Source: Tissierellia bacterium (GTDB lineage Bacteria > Bacillota > Clostridia > Tissierellales > Peptoniphilaceae). From it: DNA of 64,000 nt. Shown here piece by piece: positions 45,359 through 54,928 of the stretch. The translations under genes were made by a program, and so were the position numbers. Every line of letters begins with the position of its first letter. The stretch's first letter is position 1. The notes beneath the pieces are model-generated. The model was not told the origin of the DNA. It was given only the letters and a program-made list of their open reading frames with translations, and ran no database searches. The stretch lies in the NCBI GenBank assembly GCA_030537855.1, contig JAUNVD010000004.1:18683-82682 (forward strand), in the 5' to 3' direction.

Positions 45359-46645
45359 ATGAAAATATTGTCGTTATTTGATATTGTTGATTTACACGTT
45401 TTGCAGGAGATGCAAGACAGTTTTTCTACAGTAACAAAATTGGCTATGGTTATTGTAGATTATCGGGGTAAGCCAGTAACAAAATATAGTAATTTTACAA
45501 ATTTTTGCAAGTTTATGAGGAGCAACTCTATTTGTAGGAAACTATGCTTTGACTCAGATGCATATGCTGGGATAAAAGCAGCTAGAAATTCTGAACCTTA
45601 TATCTATAGTTGTTATGCTGGATTAGTAGATATTGCCATTCCCATTGTGTTTCAAGGGCAAATGTTAGGTTCTATTTTAGCCGGTCAAGTTCGTACATCA
45701 GATGAAGATTTTCCTGAGCATATTTTAGACGATCGAGAAATGGCAGATAGATACTTGAATCGAGAAGAAGCAAAAAAATTATTATCGGAAACACCTTTAG
45801 TGAAAAGTCAGGATTTAAGAGATTCTGTGAAGATGATTCATATTTTTTCCAATTATATTGTAGAGATGGGTATTAGTAAATCTGCTCAAAGAGAATTGGC
45901 AGAAAAAAACGAACGATTGAAACATGAAATGGATGTAAAGGTTTCTTTAGAAAAGACATTGAGAGAATCTGAAATCAAAATATTAAGATCTCAAATCAAT
46001 CCCCATTTTTTATTTAATGTTTTAAATAATATTAATAATCTTGCTATGATTGAAGAGGCTGATAAAACATCAGAAATGGTATATACCTTTACAGATATGC
46101 TTCGCTATACAATGCAAAATGATAGTTCCAACGAGGTAACTTTAAGAGAAGAATTAAATTACGTAAAACAATATTTAACAATACAAAAAATGAGATTTGG
46201 TAGTAATTTAAAATATGTAATTTTTGCAGATGAGTATCTTTTGGATATACCATGTCCTTTTATGATTATCCAACCTTTAGTTGCAAATTCTATTGATCAT
46301 GGTCTATTCCAAAGTCGAAACCAAGGAACGGTACGGGTATCTATTGAGGACAATGGAGAAGATATTTTAATTACCGTATTTGACAATGGTGAGGGAATGG
46401 ATCAAAAGATTATAGATGAGATTTTATATGGCAATGAATCTTCGATTCCGTCAAAAACTGGAATGGGCATTGGTCTAATTAATATTGACAAGAGATTAAT
46501 GTATCAATATGGAAAGGATGCTCGGTTACAAATATCATCGGAGCTTGGAAAATATACTAAAGTTCAAATTCATCTTCCTAAGAAGGAGGTGGATTATGAA
46601 AATTCTAGTCGTAGAAGACGAATTTTTGGAGCGAGAAGCTATTAG
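45359..46645 (+). CDS. Sensor histidine kinase with PocR ligand-binding domain
   Basis: 428 residues without membrane helices. The N-terminal PocR domain (about 5-170) has Cys50, Cys59, Cys63 and Cys85 (FCKF, ICRKLC, YSCYAG) and AIPIVFQGQMLGSILAGQV. A coiled linker leads to a LytS-type kinase core with phospho-acceptor His in QINPHFLFN (about 215) and an ATP-binding domain with QPLVANSIDHGL and GMGIGLINI. PocR of Salmonella senses 1,2-propanediol and switches on pdu, so this should be the cytoplasmic diol sensor. The regulator gene starts inside its end (50-base overlap). Confidence 0.9.
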   Translation: MKILSLFDIVDLHVLQEMQDSFSTVTKLAMVIVDYRGKPVTKYSNFTNFCKFMRSNSICRKLCFDSDAYAGIKAARNSEPYIYSCYAGLVDIAIPIVFQGQMLGSILAGQVRTSDEDFPEHILDDREMADRYLNREEAKKLLSETPLVKSQDLRDSVKMIHIFSNYIVEMGISKSAQRELAEKNERLKHEMDVKVSLEKTLRESEIKILRSQINPHFLFNVLNNINNLAMIEEADKTSEMVYTFTDMLRYTMQNDSSNEVTLREELNYVKQYLTIQKMRFGSNLKYVIFADEYLLDIPCPFMIIQPLVANSIDHGLFQSRNQGTVRVSIEDNGEDILITVFDNGEGMDQKIIDEILYGNESSIPSKTGMGIGLINIDKRLMYQYGKDARLQISSELGKYTKVQIHLPKKEVDYENSSRRRRIFGARSY

Positions 46646-47612
46646 ATCCCTTTTAGAAAAATCCTTACTAGATTCTTCTGTAGAGTTAGCGCAAGATGGA
46701 GAAGAGGCTGTTCGTCGAGCTACAAAATGCAAACCAGATTTGGTTCTAATGGATATAGAAATGCCAAAAATGAATGGATTAGAAGCGGCTAGGGAAATAA
46801 AAGATATCTTTCCTGAAGTATCTATTGTTATATTAACAGCTTATTCAGATTTTGAATATGCTAGGGAAAGCTTACGGATACCAGTGGATGATTATTTATT
46901 AAAGCCAATCCGAAGGGATAAACTCTTATCTGTTATCAATAGAATTCAAATGAAACAAAGGGAAGTTATAGAGATAGAAGAGTCTAATATTTCAAAAGGA
47001 GAGGTACATCCCTACTTTAAAGAAGGTAATTTAGTGGAGTTAATTAATGAAGTAGGAAGATATTTAGATACTTCTCTTGATCATGAACCTTTGTTAAAAC
47101 TGAAAAAAAGTATAGATCAAGGTGTTTTAGAAACCTGTGAACAATATAGTTTTACATTAGAAGGAGATTTTGAAGAAAAGTATTTAACTTTTCAATTAAC
47201 ACAAAGTGATAATTCAATTTTACTTATAGGAATGGAACTTATAGAAATTCTATTTAAACAAATTTTATCCTATCGTCGTCGAGGTCAAGGAAATGAGATT
47301 GAAATAGGATTACAATTTATTGAATTACAACTAAGAGATAAGCTTACTCTTACAGATGTAGCAAATGAAGTAAATATTTCTCCTACTTATTTTTCTAAAC
47401 TATTTAAAGAAAAGGTAGGTTTAAATTTTATCGAATATGTAAAACAACGACGTTTATTAAGAGGTAAGATATTACTTAGACATAGTCAATTATCTATTAC
47501 AGAAATTGCTATGGAAACAGGATTTAACGAAGCAAATTATTTTTCTAGAGTATTTAAATTACAAACAGGATATAGTCCAACAGAATATAGGGAGTTAAAT
47601 ATATATAGCTAA
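46596..47612 (+). CDS. AraC-type response regulator of the pdu operon
   Basis: 338 residues: receiver domain with acidic pocket VEDE (7-8), phosphorylation site Asp53 (VLMDIEMP) and Lys in LLKPIR; middle linker; C-terminal AraC double helix-turn-helix (about 240-335: LTDVANEVNISPTYFSKLF, and ITEIAMETGFNEANYFSRVF). YesN-like architecture. Start set at ATG 46596 after AAGGAGG. Partner of the preceding kinase and most likely activator of the operon that begins 151 bases downstream. Ends at a terminator. Confidence 0.9.
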   Translation: MKILVVEDEFLEREAIRSLLEKSLLDSSVELAQDGEEAVRRATKCKPDLVLMDIEMPKMNGLEAAREIKDIFPEVSIVILTAYSDFEYARESLRIPVDDYLLKPIRRDKLLSVINRIQMKQREVIEIEESNISKGEVHPYFKEGNLVELINEVGRYLDTSLDHEPLLKLKKSIDQGVLETCEQYSFTLEGDFEEKYLTFQLTQSDNSILLIGMELIEILFKQILSYRRRGQGNEIEIGLQFIELQLRDKLTLTDVANEVNISPTYFSKLFKEKVGLNFIEYVKQRRLLRGKILLRHSQLSITEIAMETGFNEANYFSRVFKLQTGYSPTEYRELNIYS

Positions 47613-47635
47613 AACTTAATTTTTTCCTACTATAA

Positions 47636-47690
47636 AGGGAAGAGAGATAGATGTTACCAAAAGTCTATCCCTCTTCCCTAATTTTTTATA
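47636..47690 (+). terminator. Terminator between regulators and pdu operon
   Basis: AGGGAAGAGAGATAGA and TCTATCCCTCTTCCCT pair with a 12-base loop, then ATTTTTT. The regulators and structural genes are thus separate transcripts. Confidence 0.85.
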
Positions 47691-47712
47691 ATGGTTTTTT
47701 TCTAGTTCAAAA

Positions 47713-47718
47713 TATAAT
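47713..47718 (+). promoter_or_regulatory. -10 box of the pdu operon
   Basis: TATAAT 45 bases before the pduA start; no good -35, consistent with a promoter that needs an activator such as the AraC-type regulator. Confidence 0.5.
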
Positions 47719-47762
47719 AAATATGTAAAGAGAAATCTTAAAAAATTTGGGAGGTAATGTGT

Positions 47763-48053
47763 ATGTTGAAAGAAGCTTTAGGAATGGTCGAAACCAAAGG
47801 GTTAGTAGGAGCCATTGAAGCAGCAGATGCTATGTTAAAATCAGCCAATGTTGGTTTGGTAGGTTATGAAAAGATAGGGTCTGGTTTAGTAACAGTAATG
47901 GTTCGAGGAGATGTTGGAGCAGTAAAGGCTGCTACAGATGCAGGGGTTGCAGCTGCAGACAAGGTTGGAGAAGTCGTTTCTGTACATGTAATACCAAGAC
48001 CTCATACTGATGTGGAAAAGATATTACCGATACGTGCAGGGGAAGAAGGATAA
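47763..48053 (+). CDS. pduA: Microcompartment shell protein (PduA-type hexamer)
   Basis: 96-residue single BMC domain: [25 protein letters not shown], then [19 protein letters not shown] and [10 protein letters not shown]. The K in VETKG and the GSG pore loop are typical of PduA/PduJ hexamers that tile the shell and pass small polar substrates. Start set at ATG 47763, eight bases after GGGAGG; ATG 47757 is too close. First gene of the operon. Near copy of pduJ (54634). Confidence 0.93.
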   Translation: MLKEALGMVETKGLVGAIEAADAMLKSANVGLVGYEKIGSGLVTVMVRGDVGAVKAATDAGVAAADKVGEVVSVHVIPRPHTDVEKILPIRAGEEG

Positions 48054-48071
48054 TTATAGGAGGATTTCTCG

Positions 48072-48893
48072 ATGGATGAAAAATTAATGGACCAAGTGAT
48101 GGAAGAAGTATTAAAGAAACTAAATAGTGGAAACACTGATGTGGTAAAAAGAAAGGATGCACCTGTGGAAGAACAAAAGGAAAGAACTAATAAAACCTTT
48201 GGAGCCAATGGAATTACTGAATTTGTTGGAACAGCCATTGGTGATACCGTTGGTCTTGTGATTGCCAATGTAGATTCCGAACTTTTGGCTTCTATGAATT
48301 TGGATAAGAGCTATCGTTCCATTGGAATCATTGGTGGTAGAACAGGAGCAGGACCACAAATCATGGCTGCGGATGAAGCAGTAAAAGCAACTAATACTGA
48401 AATTATTAAAATCGAACTACCTCGAGACACTAAAGGTGGAGCTGGACATGGTTGTTTAATTATTTTTGGAGCAGATGATGTTTCAGATGCAAGAAGAGCT
48501 GTAGAAGTTGTTTTAGACGATTTAGATCGTACTTTTGGTGATGTTTATGGAAATGACGCAGGTCACATTGAATTACAATATACTGCTAGAGCTTCTAAGG
48601 CCTTAGCTTATACCTTTGGAGCAAAAGAAGGACAAGCTTTTGGGATTATCGTTGGAGCACCTGCTGCAATTGGAGTAGTAACTGCAGATACAGCTCTAAA
48701 AGCGGCAAATGTAGAAGTGGTTTCATACTCTACGCCTACCAATGGAAACTCCTTTAGTAATGAGTGTACAGTAACTATTACTGGAGATTCTGGTGCAGTT
48801 CGCCAAGCAGTACTTGCTGCAAAAGATGTAGGGGTTAAATTATTAGAAGCTCTCGGTGGAGAAGCTCCTTCTTCAACAAAACCATATATTTAA
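48072..48893 (+). CDS. pduB: Microcompartment shell protein PduB (tandem BMC trimer)
   Basis: 273 residues with two BMC domains (about 60-170 and 175-265; IGIIGGRTGAGPQIMAADEAVKATN, and FGIIVGAPAAIGVVTADTALKAAN). An N-terminal helix MDEKLMDQVMEEVLKKL resembles core-binding peptides, as in other PduB proteins that tie the enzymatic core to the shell. Length matches PduB (about 270). AGGAGG precedes the ATG. Confidence 0.93.
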   Translation: MDEKLMDQVMEEVLKKLNSGNTDVVKRKDAPVEEQKERTNKTFGANGITEFVGTAIGDTVGLVIANVDSELLASMNLDKSYRSIGIIGGRTGAGPQIMAADEAVKATNTEIIKIELPRDTKGGAGHGCLIIFGADDVSDARRAVEVVLDDLDRTFGDVYGNDAGHIELQYTARASKALAYTFGAKEGQAFGIIVGAPAAIGVVTADTALKAANVEVVSYSTPTNGNSFSNECTVTITGDSGAVRQAVLAAKDVGVKLLEALGGEAPSSTKPYI

Positions 48894-48912
48894 AATAAAG
48901 GGGTAGTTAATT

Positions 48913-50577
48913 ATGAAATCAAAAAGATTTGAAGTATTGGCTCAACGACCGGTTAACCAAGATGGATTTGTAAAAGAGTGGCCGGATGTCGGGCTTGTAG
49001 CAATGAACAGTCCATTTGACCCAAAACCTAGTATAAAAATTGAAAATGGTATTGTTACTGAATTAGATCAAAAAAAGAGAGAAGACTTCGACTTTTTAGA
49101 TCAATTTATTGCTGACAATAGTATTATCCTAGAAAATGTTGAAAAAGTTTTGGCTATGGATGATATAGAAATTGCAAGAAAATTAGTTGATATTAATGTT
49201 AGTAGAGATGAAGTATTAGAAATTACACTATCTATGACACCTGCTAAGATTTGCTCTGTATTAAATCAATTGTCTGTACTGGAAATGATGATGGCATTAA
49301 CGAAGATGAGAGCTAGAAAAACTCCAGCGAACCAATGTCATGTTACAAATTTAAAAGACAATCCAGTACAAATTGCAGCAGATTCTGCAGAAGCAGCTTA
49401 TCGAGGCTTTGCAGAAATGGAAACCACCACTGCTATTGCAAGATACGCACCTATTAATGCAATGGCAATTATGATTGGTGCTCAAGTAGGACGACCTGGT
49501 GTATTGACCCAATGTTCTTCAGAAGAAGCAACAGAACTTCGTTTAGGATTAAAATCTATTACAGCATATGCGGAAACCGTTTCTGTTTATGGTACGGAAC
49601 AAGTTTTCATCGATGGAGATGACACACCATGGTCAAAGGCATTCTTAGCTAGTTCTTATGCTTCAAGAGGTATTAAAATGAGATATACTTCTGGAGCAGG
49701 TTCAGAAGTTCTAATGGGGTATGCTGAAAAGAAATCAATGTTGTACTTAGAGTCTAGATGTTTATTTATGACAAAAGGAGCAGGAGTACAAGGTATCCAA
49801 AACGGTTCTATTTCCTGTATTGGAGTTCCTGGAGCAGTTCCTAGTGGTATACGTGGAGTATTAGCAGAAAACTTATTAGCTTCTATGCTTGATTTAGAGG
49901 TAGCTTCTGGAAACGATCAAACTTTCTCACATTCTGATATTCGAAGAACCGCTCGTACCTTATTAGAGATGATTCCAGGCACAGACTATATATTCTCTGG
50001 ATACTCTGCAACACCTAACTACGACAATATGTTTGCTGGTTCTAACTTTGATGCCGAAGATTTTGATGACTACAATATTTTACAAAGGGATATGATGGTT
50101 GATGGTGGATTACGACCAGTCTCTGAAGAAGAAGTTATAAAACGTAGAAATAAAGCAGCTAAAGTTATGCAAGGTCTTTTTAGAGAATTAGGTTTTCCAG
50201 CGATTACAGACGAAGAAGTTGAAGCAGCAACTTATGCTCATGGATCCCATGATATGCCGGAAAGAAATATTCCTGAAGATTTAGTTGCAGCAGAAGAATT
50301 TATGAAAAGCTCACAAGATGGGGTTACTCTTGTAAAAGCTCTTTATAATGCAGGATTTAAAGATGTAGCTGAGTCTTTCTTAAATATGATGAAGCTTAGA
50401 GTAGCAGGAGATCAATTGCATACATCTGCAATTTTAGATGAAGATTTCAATGTTATATCTGCAGTAAACGATACAAATGACTATATGGGACCTCAAACTG
50501 GATATATGATGTCTGAAGAAAGATGGAACGAAGTAAAGAATATACCTAATGCGGTTGAAGCTGCTGATTTTGAGTAA
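48913..50577 (+). CDS. pduC: B12-dependent diol dehydratase large subunit
   Basis: 554 residues, exactly the PduC length, with LAQRPVNQDGFVKEWPD at the start and DPKPSIKIENGIVTELD. It binds adenosylcobalamin and substrate and converts 1,2-propanediol to propanal (or glycerol to 3-hydroxypropanal). Diol versus glycerol preference cannot be read here. The gene order and the microcompartment favour propanediol. Forms an (alpha-beta-gamma)2 enzyme with the next two genes. Confidence 0.95.
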   Translation: MKSKRFEVLAQRPVNQDGFVKEWPDVGLVAMNSPFDPKPSIKIENGIVTELDQKKREDFDFLDQFIADNSIILENVEKVLAMDDIEIARKLVDINVSRDEVLEITLSMTPAKICSVLNQLSVLEMMMALTKMRARKTPANQCHVTNLKDNPVQIAADSAEAAYRGFAEMETTTAIARYAPINAMAIMIGAQVGRPGVLTQCSSEEATELRLGLKSITAYAETVSVYGTEQVFIDGDDTPWSKAFLASSYASRGIKMRYTSGAGSEVLMGYAEKKSMLYLESRCLFMTKGAGVQGIQNGSISCIGVPGAVPSGIRGVLAENLLASMLDLEVASGNDQTFSHSDIRRTARTLLEMIPGTDYIFSGYSATPNYDNMFAGSNFDAEDFDDYNILQRDMMVDGGLRPVSEEEVIKRRNKAAKVMQGLFRELGFPAITDEEVEAATYAHGSHDMPERNIPEDLVAAEEFMKSSQDGVTLVKALYNAGFKDVAESFLNMMKLRVAGDQLHTSAILDEDFNVISAVNDTNDYMGPQTGYMMSEERWNEVKNIPNAVEAADFE

Positions 50578-50591
50578 TGGGGTGAATAAGA

Positions 50592-51242
50592 ATGGAAGTT
50601 AATGAAAAAGTATTAAAACAGATTATTGCAGAAGTGATTGCAAGTCTACAAACGGAAGACAACCCTGTTCCAAACAAAAAAGCAGAAGTTCAAGGGAATA
50701 TGGAACTGATTAGTCATGGACTTGCAAAAAAAGGTATTGACACAGATGAAGTTGTAATTGGAGTTGCTCCAGCTTTTGGAAAATATCAACATAAGACAAT
50801 CATCCAAACTCCTCATGACCAAGTACTACGTGAAATTATGGCAGGGATTGAAGAAGAAGGACTAAAATCCCGAGTGATTCGAGTAAATAATAGCTCAGAT
50901 GTTGCCTTTATTGGTCTTGCAGCAGCAAAATTGTCAGGTTCAGGAATTGGAATTGGTCTTCAGTCAAAGGGAACTATTATTATACATCAAAAGGATTTAG
51001 CTCCCTTATCTAACCTTGAACTTTTCCCACAAGCACCACTACTAGAATTAGAAATGTATCGTGCTATAGGAAGAAATGCAGCTAAATATGCAAAGGGTGA
51101 AAATCCAAATCCTGTTCCAACATTAAATGATCAAATGGCAAGACCTAAGTATCAAGCCATTGCTGCGTTACTTCATATTAAAGAAACGGAGCATGTTGAT
51201 CGTCACGCAAAACCAGAAGAATTAGAAATTAATTTTAAATAA
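50592..51242 (+). CDS. pduD: Diol dehydratase medium subunit
   Basis: 216 residues. An N-terminal amphipathic helix ([18 protein letters not shown]) of the type that targets cargo to the shell interior precedes the subunit body with [35 protein letters not shown] and [28 protein letters not shown] precedes the ATG. Confidence 0.95.
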   Translation: MEVNEKVLKQIIAEVIASLQTEDNPVPNKKAEVQGNMELISHGLAKKGIDTDEVVIGVAPAFGKYQHKTIIQTPHDQVLREIMAGIEEEGLKSRVIRVNNSSDVAFIGLAAAKLSGSGIGIGLQSKGTIIIHQKDLAPLSNLELFPQAPLLELEMYRAIGRNAAKYAKGENPNPVPTLNDQMARPKYQAIAALLHIKETEHVDRHAKPEELEINFK

Positions 51243-51254
51243 AAGGTGAACTTT

Positions 51255-51824
51255 ATGGATAATAAAACTTTAGAACAAATGATTAAAGAAGTCATGGAAA
51301 CCATGACGAATGGTGAAAAAAGCAATGTAAAAACGGAAGCTTCTCCAAAATCAAAGATGCCTACAAATACTGCAACAACCTATCAGAAGAAAGATAATAC
51401 AGATGGTAAGTATGGTTTAACCACAAGTGATTATCCTTTAATTGAAAATAGACCAGAACTTGTAAAAACACCTACAAATCTTACTGTTGATGACTTAACA
51501 TTAGAAGGTGTTGTAGCAGGTAAAATTACAAATGCAGATTTAAAAATTCGTCCAGAAACTCTATATATGCAAGCAGAAATCGCGGAAGATGCAAATCGAA
51601 AAGCATTTGCTAGGAATTTACGAAGAGCAGCAGAATTAATAGCTGTTCCTGATGAAAAATTATTGGAAATTTATAATGCGCTACGTCCTAACAGATCAAG
51701 TAAGGAAGAGTTACTTGCCATTGCAGATGAACTAGAGTCAAAATATGATTCAAAGATTAACTCTAAGTTGATTCGAGAAGCAGCAGAAGTTTATGAAAAG
51801 AGAGATATACTAAGAATCGATTGA
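51255..51824 (+). CDS. pduE: Diol dehydratase small subunit
   Basis: 189 residues. N-terminal helix DNKTLEQMIKEVMETM and a variable linker are followed by the conserved part DYPLIENRPELVKTPTNL, DLTLEGVVAGKI and the Arg-rich FARNLRRAAELIAVPD. Start set at ATG 51255 after AAAGGTGA; a GTG at 51246 is an unlikely alternative. Confidence 0.94.
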   Translation: MDNKTLEQMIKEVMETMTNGEKSNVKTEASPKSKMPTNTATTYQKKDNTDGKYGLTTSDYPLIENRPELVKTPTNLTVDDLTLEGVVAGKITNADLKIRPETLYMQAEIAEDANRKAFARNLRRAAELIAVPDEKLLEIYNALRPNRSSKEELLAIADELESKYDSKINSKLIREAAEVYEKRDILRID

Positions 51825-51836
51825 TGGAGGTAAGAT

Positions 51837-53642
51837 ATGAAGGTTCTGGCAGGTATTGACATTGGTAACGCAACGACTGAAACAGCAATAGGAAGAGTAA
51901 AGGAAAATGGAGAAGTTGAATTTTTAGGTTCTTCCATTGTAAGCACTACAGGGATTAAAGGGACAAAAGACAATATTAACGGAATCTATAAATCTTTACA
52001 AACGGCTCTTAATGATAGCAATATTTCCTTAGAGGAACTAGATGAGATCAGAATCAATGAAGCAGCACCTGTTATTGGTGATGTTGCCATGGAAACTATT
52101 ACAGAAACGATTATTACCGAATCAACGATGATTGGCCATAACCCTGCAACTCCAGGTGGAGTTGGAATAGGAGTAGGTATTTCTGTAGACTTAGAAAATA
52201 TAACTAGTATGGATAAAAGTGAAGACCTAGTTGTTTTAGTTTCCAAAGATTGGGATTTTGCCCAAGCTGCAAAAATTATGAGTGTTGCTATGGAATCAGG
52301 ATTTTCCATTAAAGCAGCAATTATGCAAAAGGATGATGGTGTACTAGTTAACAATCGATTATCAACGACGATACCTATTGTAGACGAAGTAACTTTATTT
52401 GACAAAATTCCAAGAGATGTACTTACTGCAGTGGAAGTTGCCCATACAGGTAAAGTTGTAGAAGTTCTAAGTAATCCTTATGGTGTTGCAACATTATTTG
52501 GCTTAGATTCTGAAGAAACAAAGGCAATTGTTCCGATTAGTCGAGCTTTGATAGGAAATCGATCGGCAGTCGTTTTAAAAACTCCAAAAGGAGATGTTCA
52601 AGCTAGAAGTATACCTGCCGGTGTTATTATTGCATATGGTGAAAGAGGCCAGGTCAAAGTTGATGTGGAAAATGGTGCAGAAAAAATCATGGATTCTTTA
52701 GAACAGGTAATGCCAATAAAGGACATTAAAGGAGAATCTGGTACCAATGCTGGTGCAATGTTAGAAAAAGTACGTCATACTATGGCCACACTTAGTGATA
52801 AAAACTATGAAGATATCCAAATTACTGATTTATTAGCTGTGGATACAACAAGTCCTCAAAAGGTTCAAGGGGCTTTAGCAGGAGAATTTTCGATGGAAAA
52901 TGCTGTTGGAGTAGCTGCAATGGTTCGTTCTGACAAATTACAAATGGATTTAATTGCTAATGAGTTAGAAAGAAAATTAAATCTTCCTGTAATTGTTGGA
53001 GGTGTAGAAGCGGATATGGCCATTCGCGGAGCTTTAACCACACCAGGTACGAATACACCTATTGCAATTTTAGACCTTGGAGCCGGTTCCAGTGATGCAT
53101 CTCTTATGAAAGTAGACAATGAAGTTATACTCGTTCATTTAGCTGGTGCAGGTAATATGGTAAGTTTACTAATCCAAACTGAATTAGGTCTTGATAGCTT
53201 TGATGAAGCGGAGGATATTAAAAAATACCCATTGGCAAAGGTGGAATCTATGTTTCATATTCGTCATGAAGATGGAGCAGTTGAATTCTTCAATGAAATG
53301 GTGGATCCTTCTCTCTTTGCAAGAACTGTAATTGTTAAAGAAGAAGAATTAGTTCCATTAGAAACGAATCATTCTATTGAGAAGATTCGTATCATCCGCC
53401 AAGAAGCAAAGAAAAAAGTGTTTGTAACTAATGCCCTTCGAGCATTACGAAGTATCAGTCCTACTGGGGATATTCGAGGGATAGAATATGTAGTTTTAGT
53501 TGGTGGTAGTAGCTTAGACTTTGAAATTCCTCAATTTATTACTGATGCCTTATCACAATATGGTGTTGTTGCTGGAAGAGGAAATATACGTGGAACTCAA
53601 GGTCCAAGAAATGCTGTTGCTACAGGTTTGGTATTAACATAA
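51837..53642 (+). CDS. pduG: Diol dehydratase reactivase large subunit
   Basis: 601 residues. Hsp70-like ATPase start AGIDIGNATTETAIG, later ILDLGAGSSDASLM and VVLVGGSSLDFEIP. With PduH it swaps damaged cobalamin out of the dehydratase in an ATP-dependent way. Length fits DdrA/PduG (about 605-610). TGGAGG precedes the start. Confidence 0.94.
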   Translation: MKVLAGIDIGNATTETAIGRVKENGEVEFLGSSIVSTTGIKGTKDNINGIYKSLQTALNDSNISLEELDEIRINEAAPVIGDVAMETITETIITESTMIGHNPATPGGVGIGVGISVDLENITSMDKSEDLVVLVSKDWDFAQAAKIMSVAMESGFSIKAAIMQKDDGVLVNNRLSTTIPIVDEVTLFDKIPRDVLTAVEVAHTGKVVEVLSNPYGVATLFGLDSEETKAIVPISRALIGNRSAVVLKTPKGDVQARSIPAGVIIAYGERGQVKVDVENGAEKIMDSLEQVMPIKDIKGESGTNAGAMLEKVRHTMATLSDKNYEDIQITDLLAVDTTSPQKVQGALAGEFSMENAVGVAAMVRSDKLQMDLIANELERKLNLPVIVGGVEADMAIRGALTTPGTNTPIAILDLGAGSSDASLMKVDNEVILVHLAGAGNMVSLLIQTELGLDSFDEAEDIKKYPLAKVESMFHIRHEDGAVEFFNEMVDPSLFARTVIVKEEELVPLETNHSIEKIRIIRQEAKKKVFVTNALRALRSISPTGDIRGIEYVVLVGGSSLDFEIPQFITDALSQYGVVAGRGNIRGTQGPRNAVATGLVLT

Positions 53643-53653
53643 GGAGGCAAAGA

Positions 53654-54016
53654 ATGGGAAAAGAAGATTCCATTGCCATAGTTATAGCATATTCAAAATC
53701 TGTGGAAGATAGCAAAATACTAGATTTTATCTGCTACGGGATCGAGGAAGAGGGGATTCCTTATAAATTAGTTGCCATGGACATAAAAGATGCCATATCC
53801 TTGGCAAAGGAAGGAGCAAAACAATCGAAGCTTGGAATTGGTTTATCCTTAGATGAAGAAGGAAAAGGATGTTTAAATCATAGTAACTTTAAAGATGATA
53901 AAGTACTTTTCCTTAAGAAAATTAAAACAGAAGAAGATGCAAGAATACTTGGTACCAATGGAGCAAGATTGATGAAAGGAATCCCTTTTAAAATGGAAGG
54001 GAAGGCTAAAAATTGA
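53654..54016 (+). CDS. pduH: Diol dehydratase reactivase small subunit
   Basis: 120 residues resembling the dehydratase medium-subunit fold, with YGIEEEGIPYKLV, SKLGIGLSLDEEG and EDARILGTNGARLMKGIPF. It partners PduG. AGGAGG precedes the start; the stop overlaps the TTG start of pduK by 3 bases. Confidence 0.92.
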   Translation: MGKEDSIAIVIAYSKSVEDSKILDFICYGIEEEGIPYKLVAMDIKDAISLAKEGAKQSKLGIGLSLDEEGKGCLNHSNFKDDKVLFLKKIKTEEDARILGTNGARLMKGIPFKMEGKAKN

Positions 54017-54567
54017 AAATGGCATATGGATTTATAGAAACAGCAGGATTAACTGCTGCAATTACAGCATCTGACATTTTATTAAAAGCCGCAAATCTCA
54101 CATTAATTGGCTTAGAGCTAACAAAAGGTTTTGGATATACAGTTGTAAAAATAGAGGGTAATGTATCAGCGGTAAAAGCAGGAATGGATGCTTGTTCAGC
54201 AGCACCTGAACTTTTAGGAAAAATTGTATCCATAAGTATTATTCCAAGACCTTTGGATAATATCGATATGCTGGTTAAAAATGATGAGAATAACTGGTTT
54301 TCCAAAAAGGAAAATACACAAAATAATAAAGTATCGGATACAGAAGAAAAAGAAGAGTCAAAGGAACATGAAAAAGAAATAATAGTACAAAAAGAGAAAA
54401 AAGATATTCCTGGTAAAACCAAAGATGAATTGGAAAAAATGAAGGTTGTAGAACTAAGAAAACTAGCTAGGGAATTAGATACATCTATTCCTAGAAATAA
54501 GATTAAATATGCTAAGAAAAAAGAACTTGTTGAAGAAATAGGGGCATATTATCAATCTTTAGATTAA
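54013..54567 (+). CDS. pduK: PduK-like BMC shell protein with SAP/Rho-N-like C-terminus
   Basis: 184 residues: a BMC domain (1 to about 88, YGFIETAGLTAAITASDILLKAAN and ISIIPRPLDNID), a charged Lys/Glu linker (90-140), then DELEKMKVVELRKLARELD and KKKELVEEIGAYYQ, which fit the SAP/Rho-N helical fold seen in nucleic-acid-binding tails. Start is TTG 54013 with GAAGG seven bases before; ATG 54019 is the alternative. Position between pduH and pduJ matches pduK. The tail is different from the Cys-containing PduK tail of Salmonella. Confidence 0.82.
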   Translation: MKMAYGFIETAGLTAAITASDILLKAANLTLIGLELTKGFGYTVVKIEGNVSAVKAGMDACSAAPELLGKIVSISIIPRPLDNIDMLVKNDENNWFSKKENTQNNKVSDTEEKEESKEHEKEIIVQKEKKDIPGKTKDELEKMKVVELRKLARELDTSIPRNKIKYAKKKELVEEIGAYYQSLD

Positions 54568-54633
54568 CAAAGTTTATTTAATATGAGCTTTGTTATAAAT
54601 TCTTAGAATATTTGTAAAATAAGGAGGAAAAAA

Positions 54634-54900
54634 ATGAATAGTGCATTAGGCATGATCGAAACAAAAGGTTTAGTAGGAGCAATTGAAGCAGCAGATGCCA
54701 TGACAAAAGCAGCAAATGTAGAATTAGTTGGCTATCAAAAAATTGGTTCAGGATTAGTAACTGTAATGGTACGAGGTGATGTTGGAGCAGTAAAAGCAGC
54801 AGTTGATGCAGGTACCACAGCAGCTGATCGTGTTGGCCAAGTAGTGTCAACTCACGTAATTCCAAGACCTCATGGCGACGTAGAAATGATGCTTAAATAA
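54634..54900 (+). CDS. pduJ: Microcompartment shell protein (PduJ-type hexamer)
   Basis: 88-residue BMC protein almost identical in layout to pduA ([45 protein letters not shown]). A very strong site AAGGAGGAAAAAA before the ATG suggests high expression, as expected for the most abundant shell protein. A weak hairpin CAAAG/CTTTG lies in the 66-base gap before it. Confidence 0.93.
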   Translation: MNSALGMIETKGLVGAIEAADAMTKAANVELVGYQKIGSGLVTVMVRGDVGAVKAAVDAGTTAADRVGQVVSTHVIPRPHGDVEMMLK

Positions 54901-54928
54901 TTGTTAGAATTGCTATAGGAGTGACGAG

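Noticed and set aside
47613..47762. Possible cobalamin riboswitch before pduA
   Set aside because: The gap holds a terminator and a -10 box; no B12-box sequence was seen, and the same holds for other gaps in the window.
51986..52405. Minus-strand frame of 139 codons
   Set aside because: Lies wholly within pduG, Ser/Ile-rich composition, no family motif; antisense shadow.
54006..54422. Minus-strand frame of 138 codons
   Set aside because: Antisense of pduK's linker, Ser/Phe-rich, no ribosome site or context.
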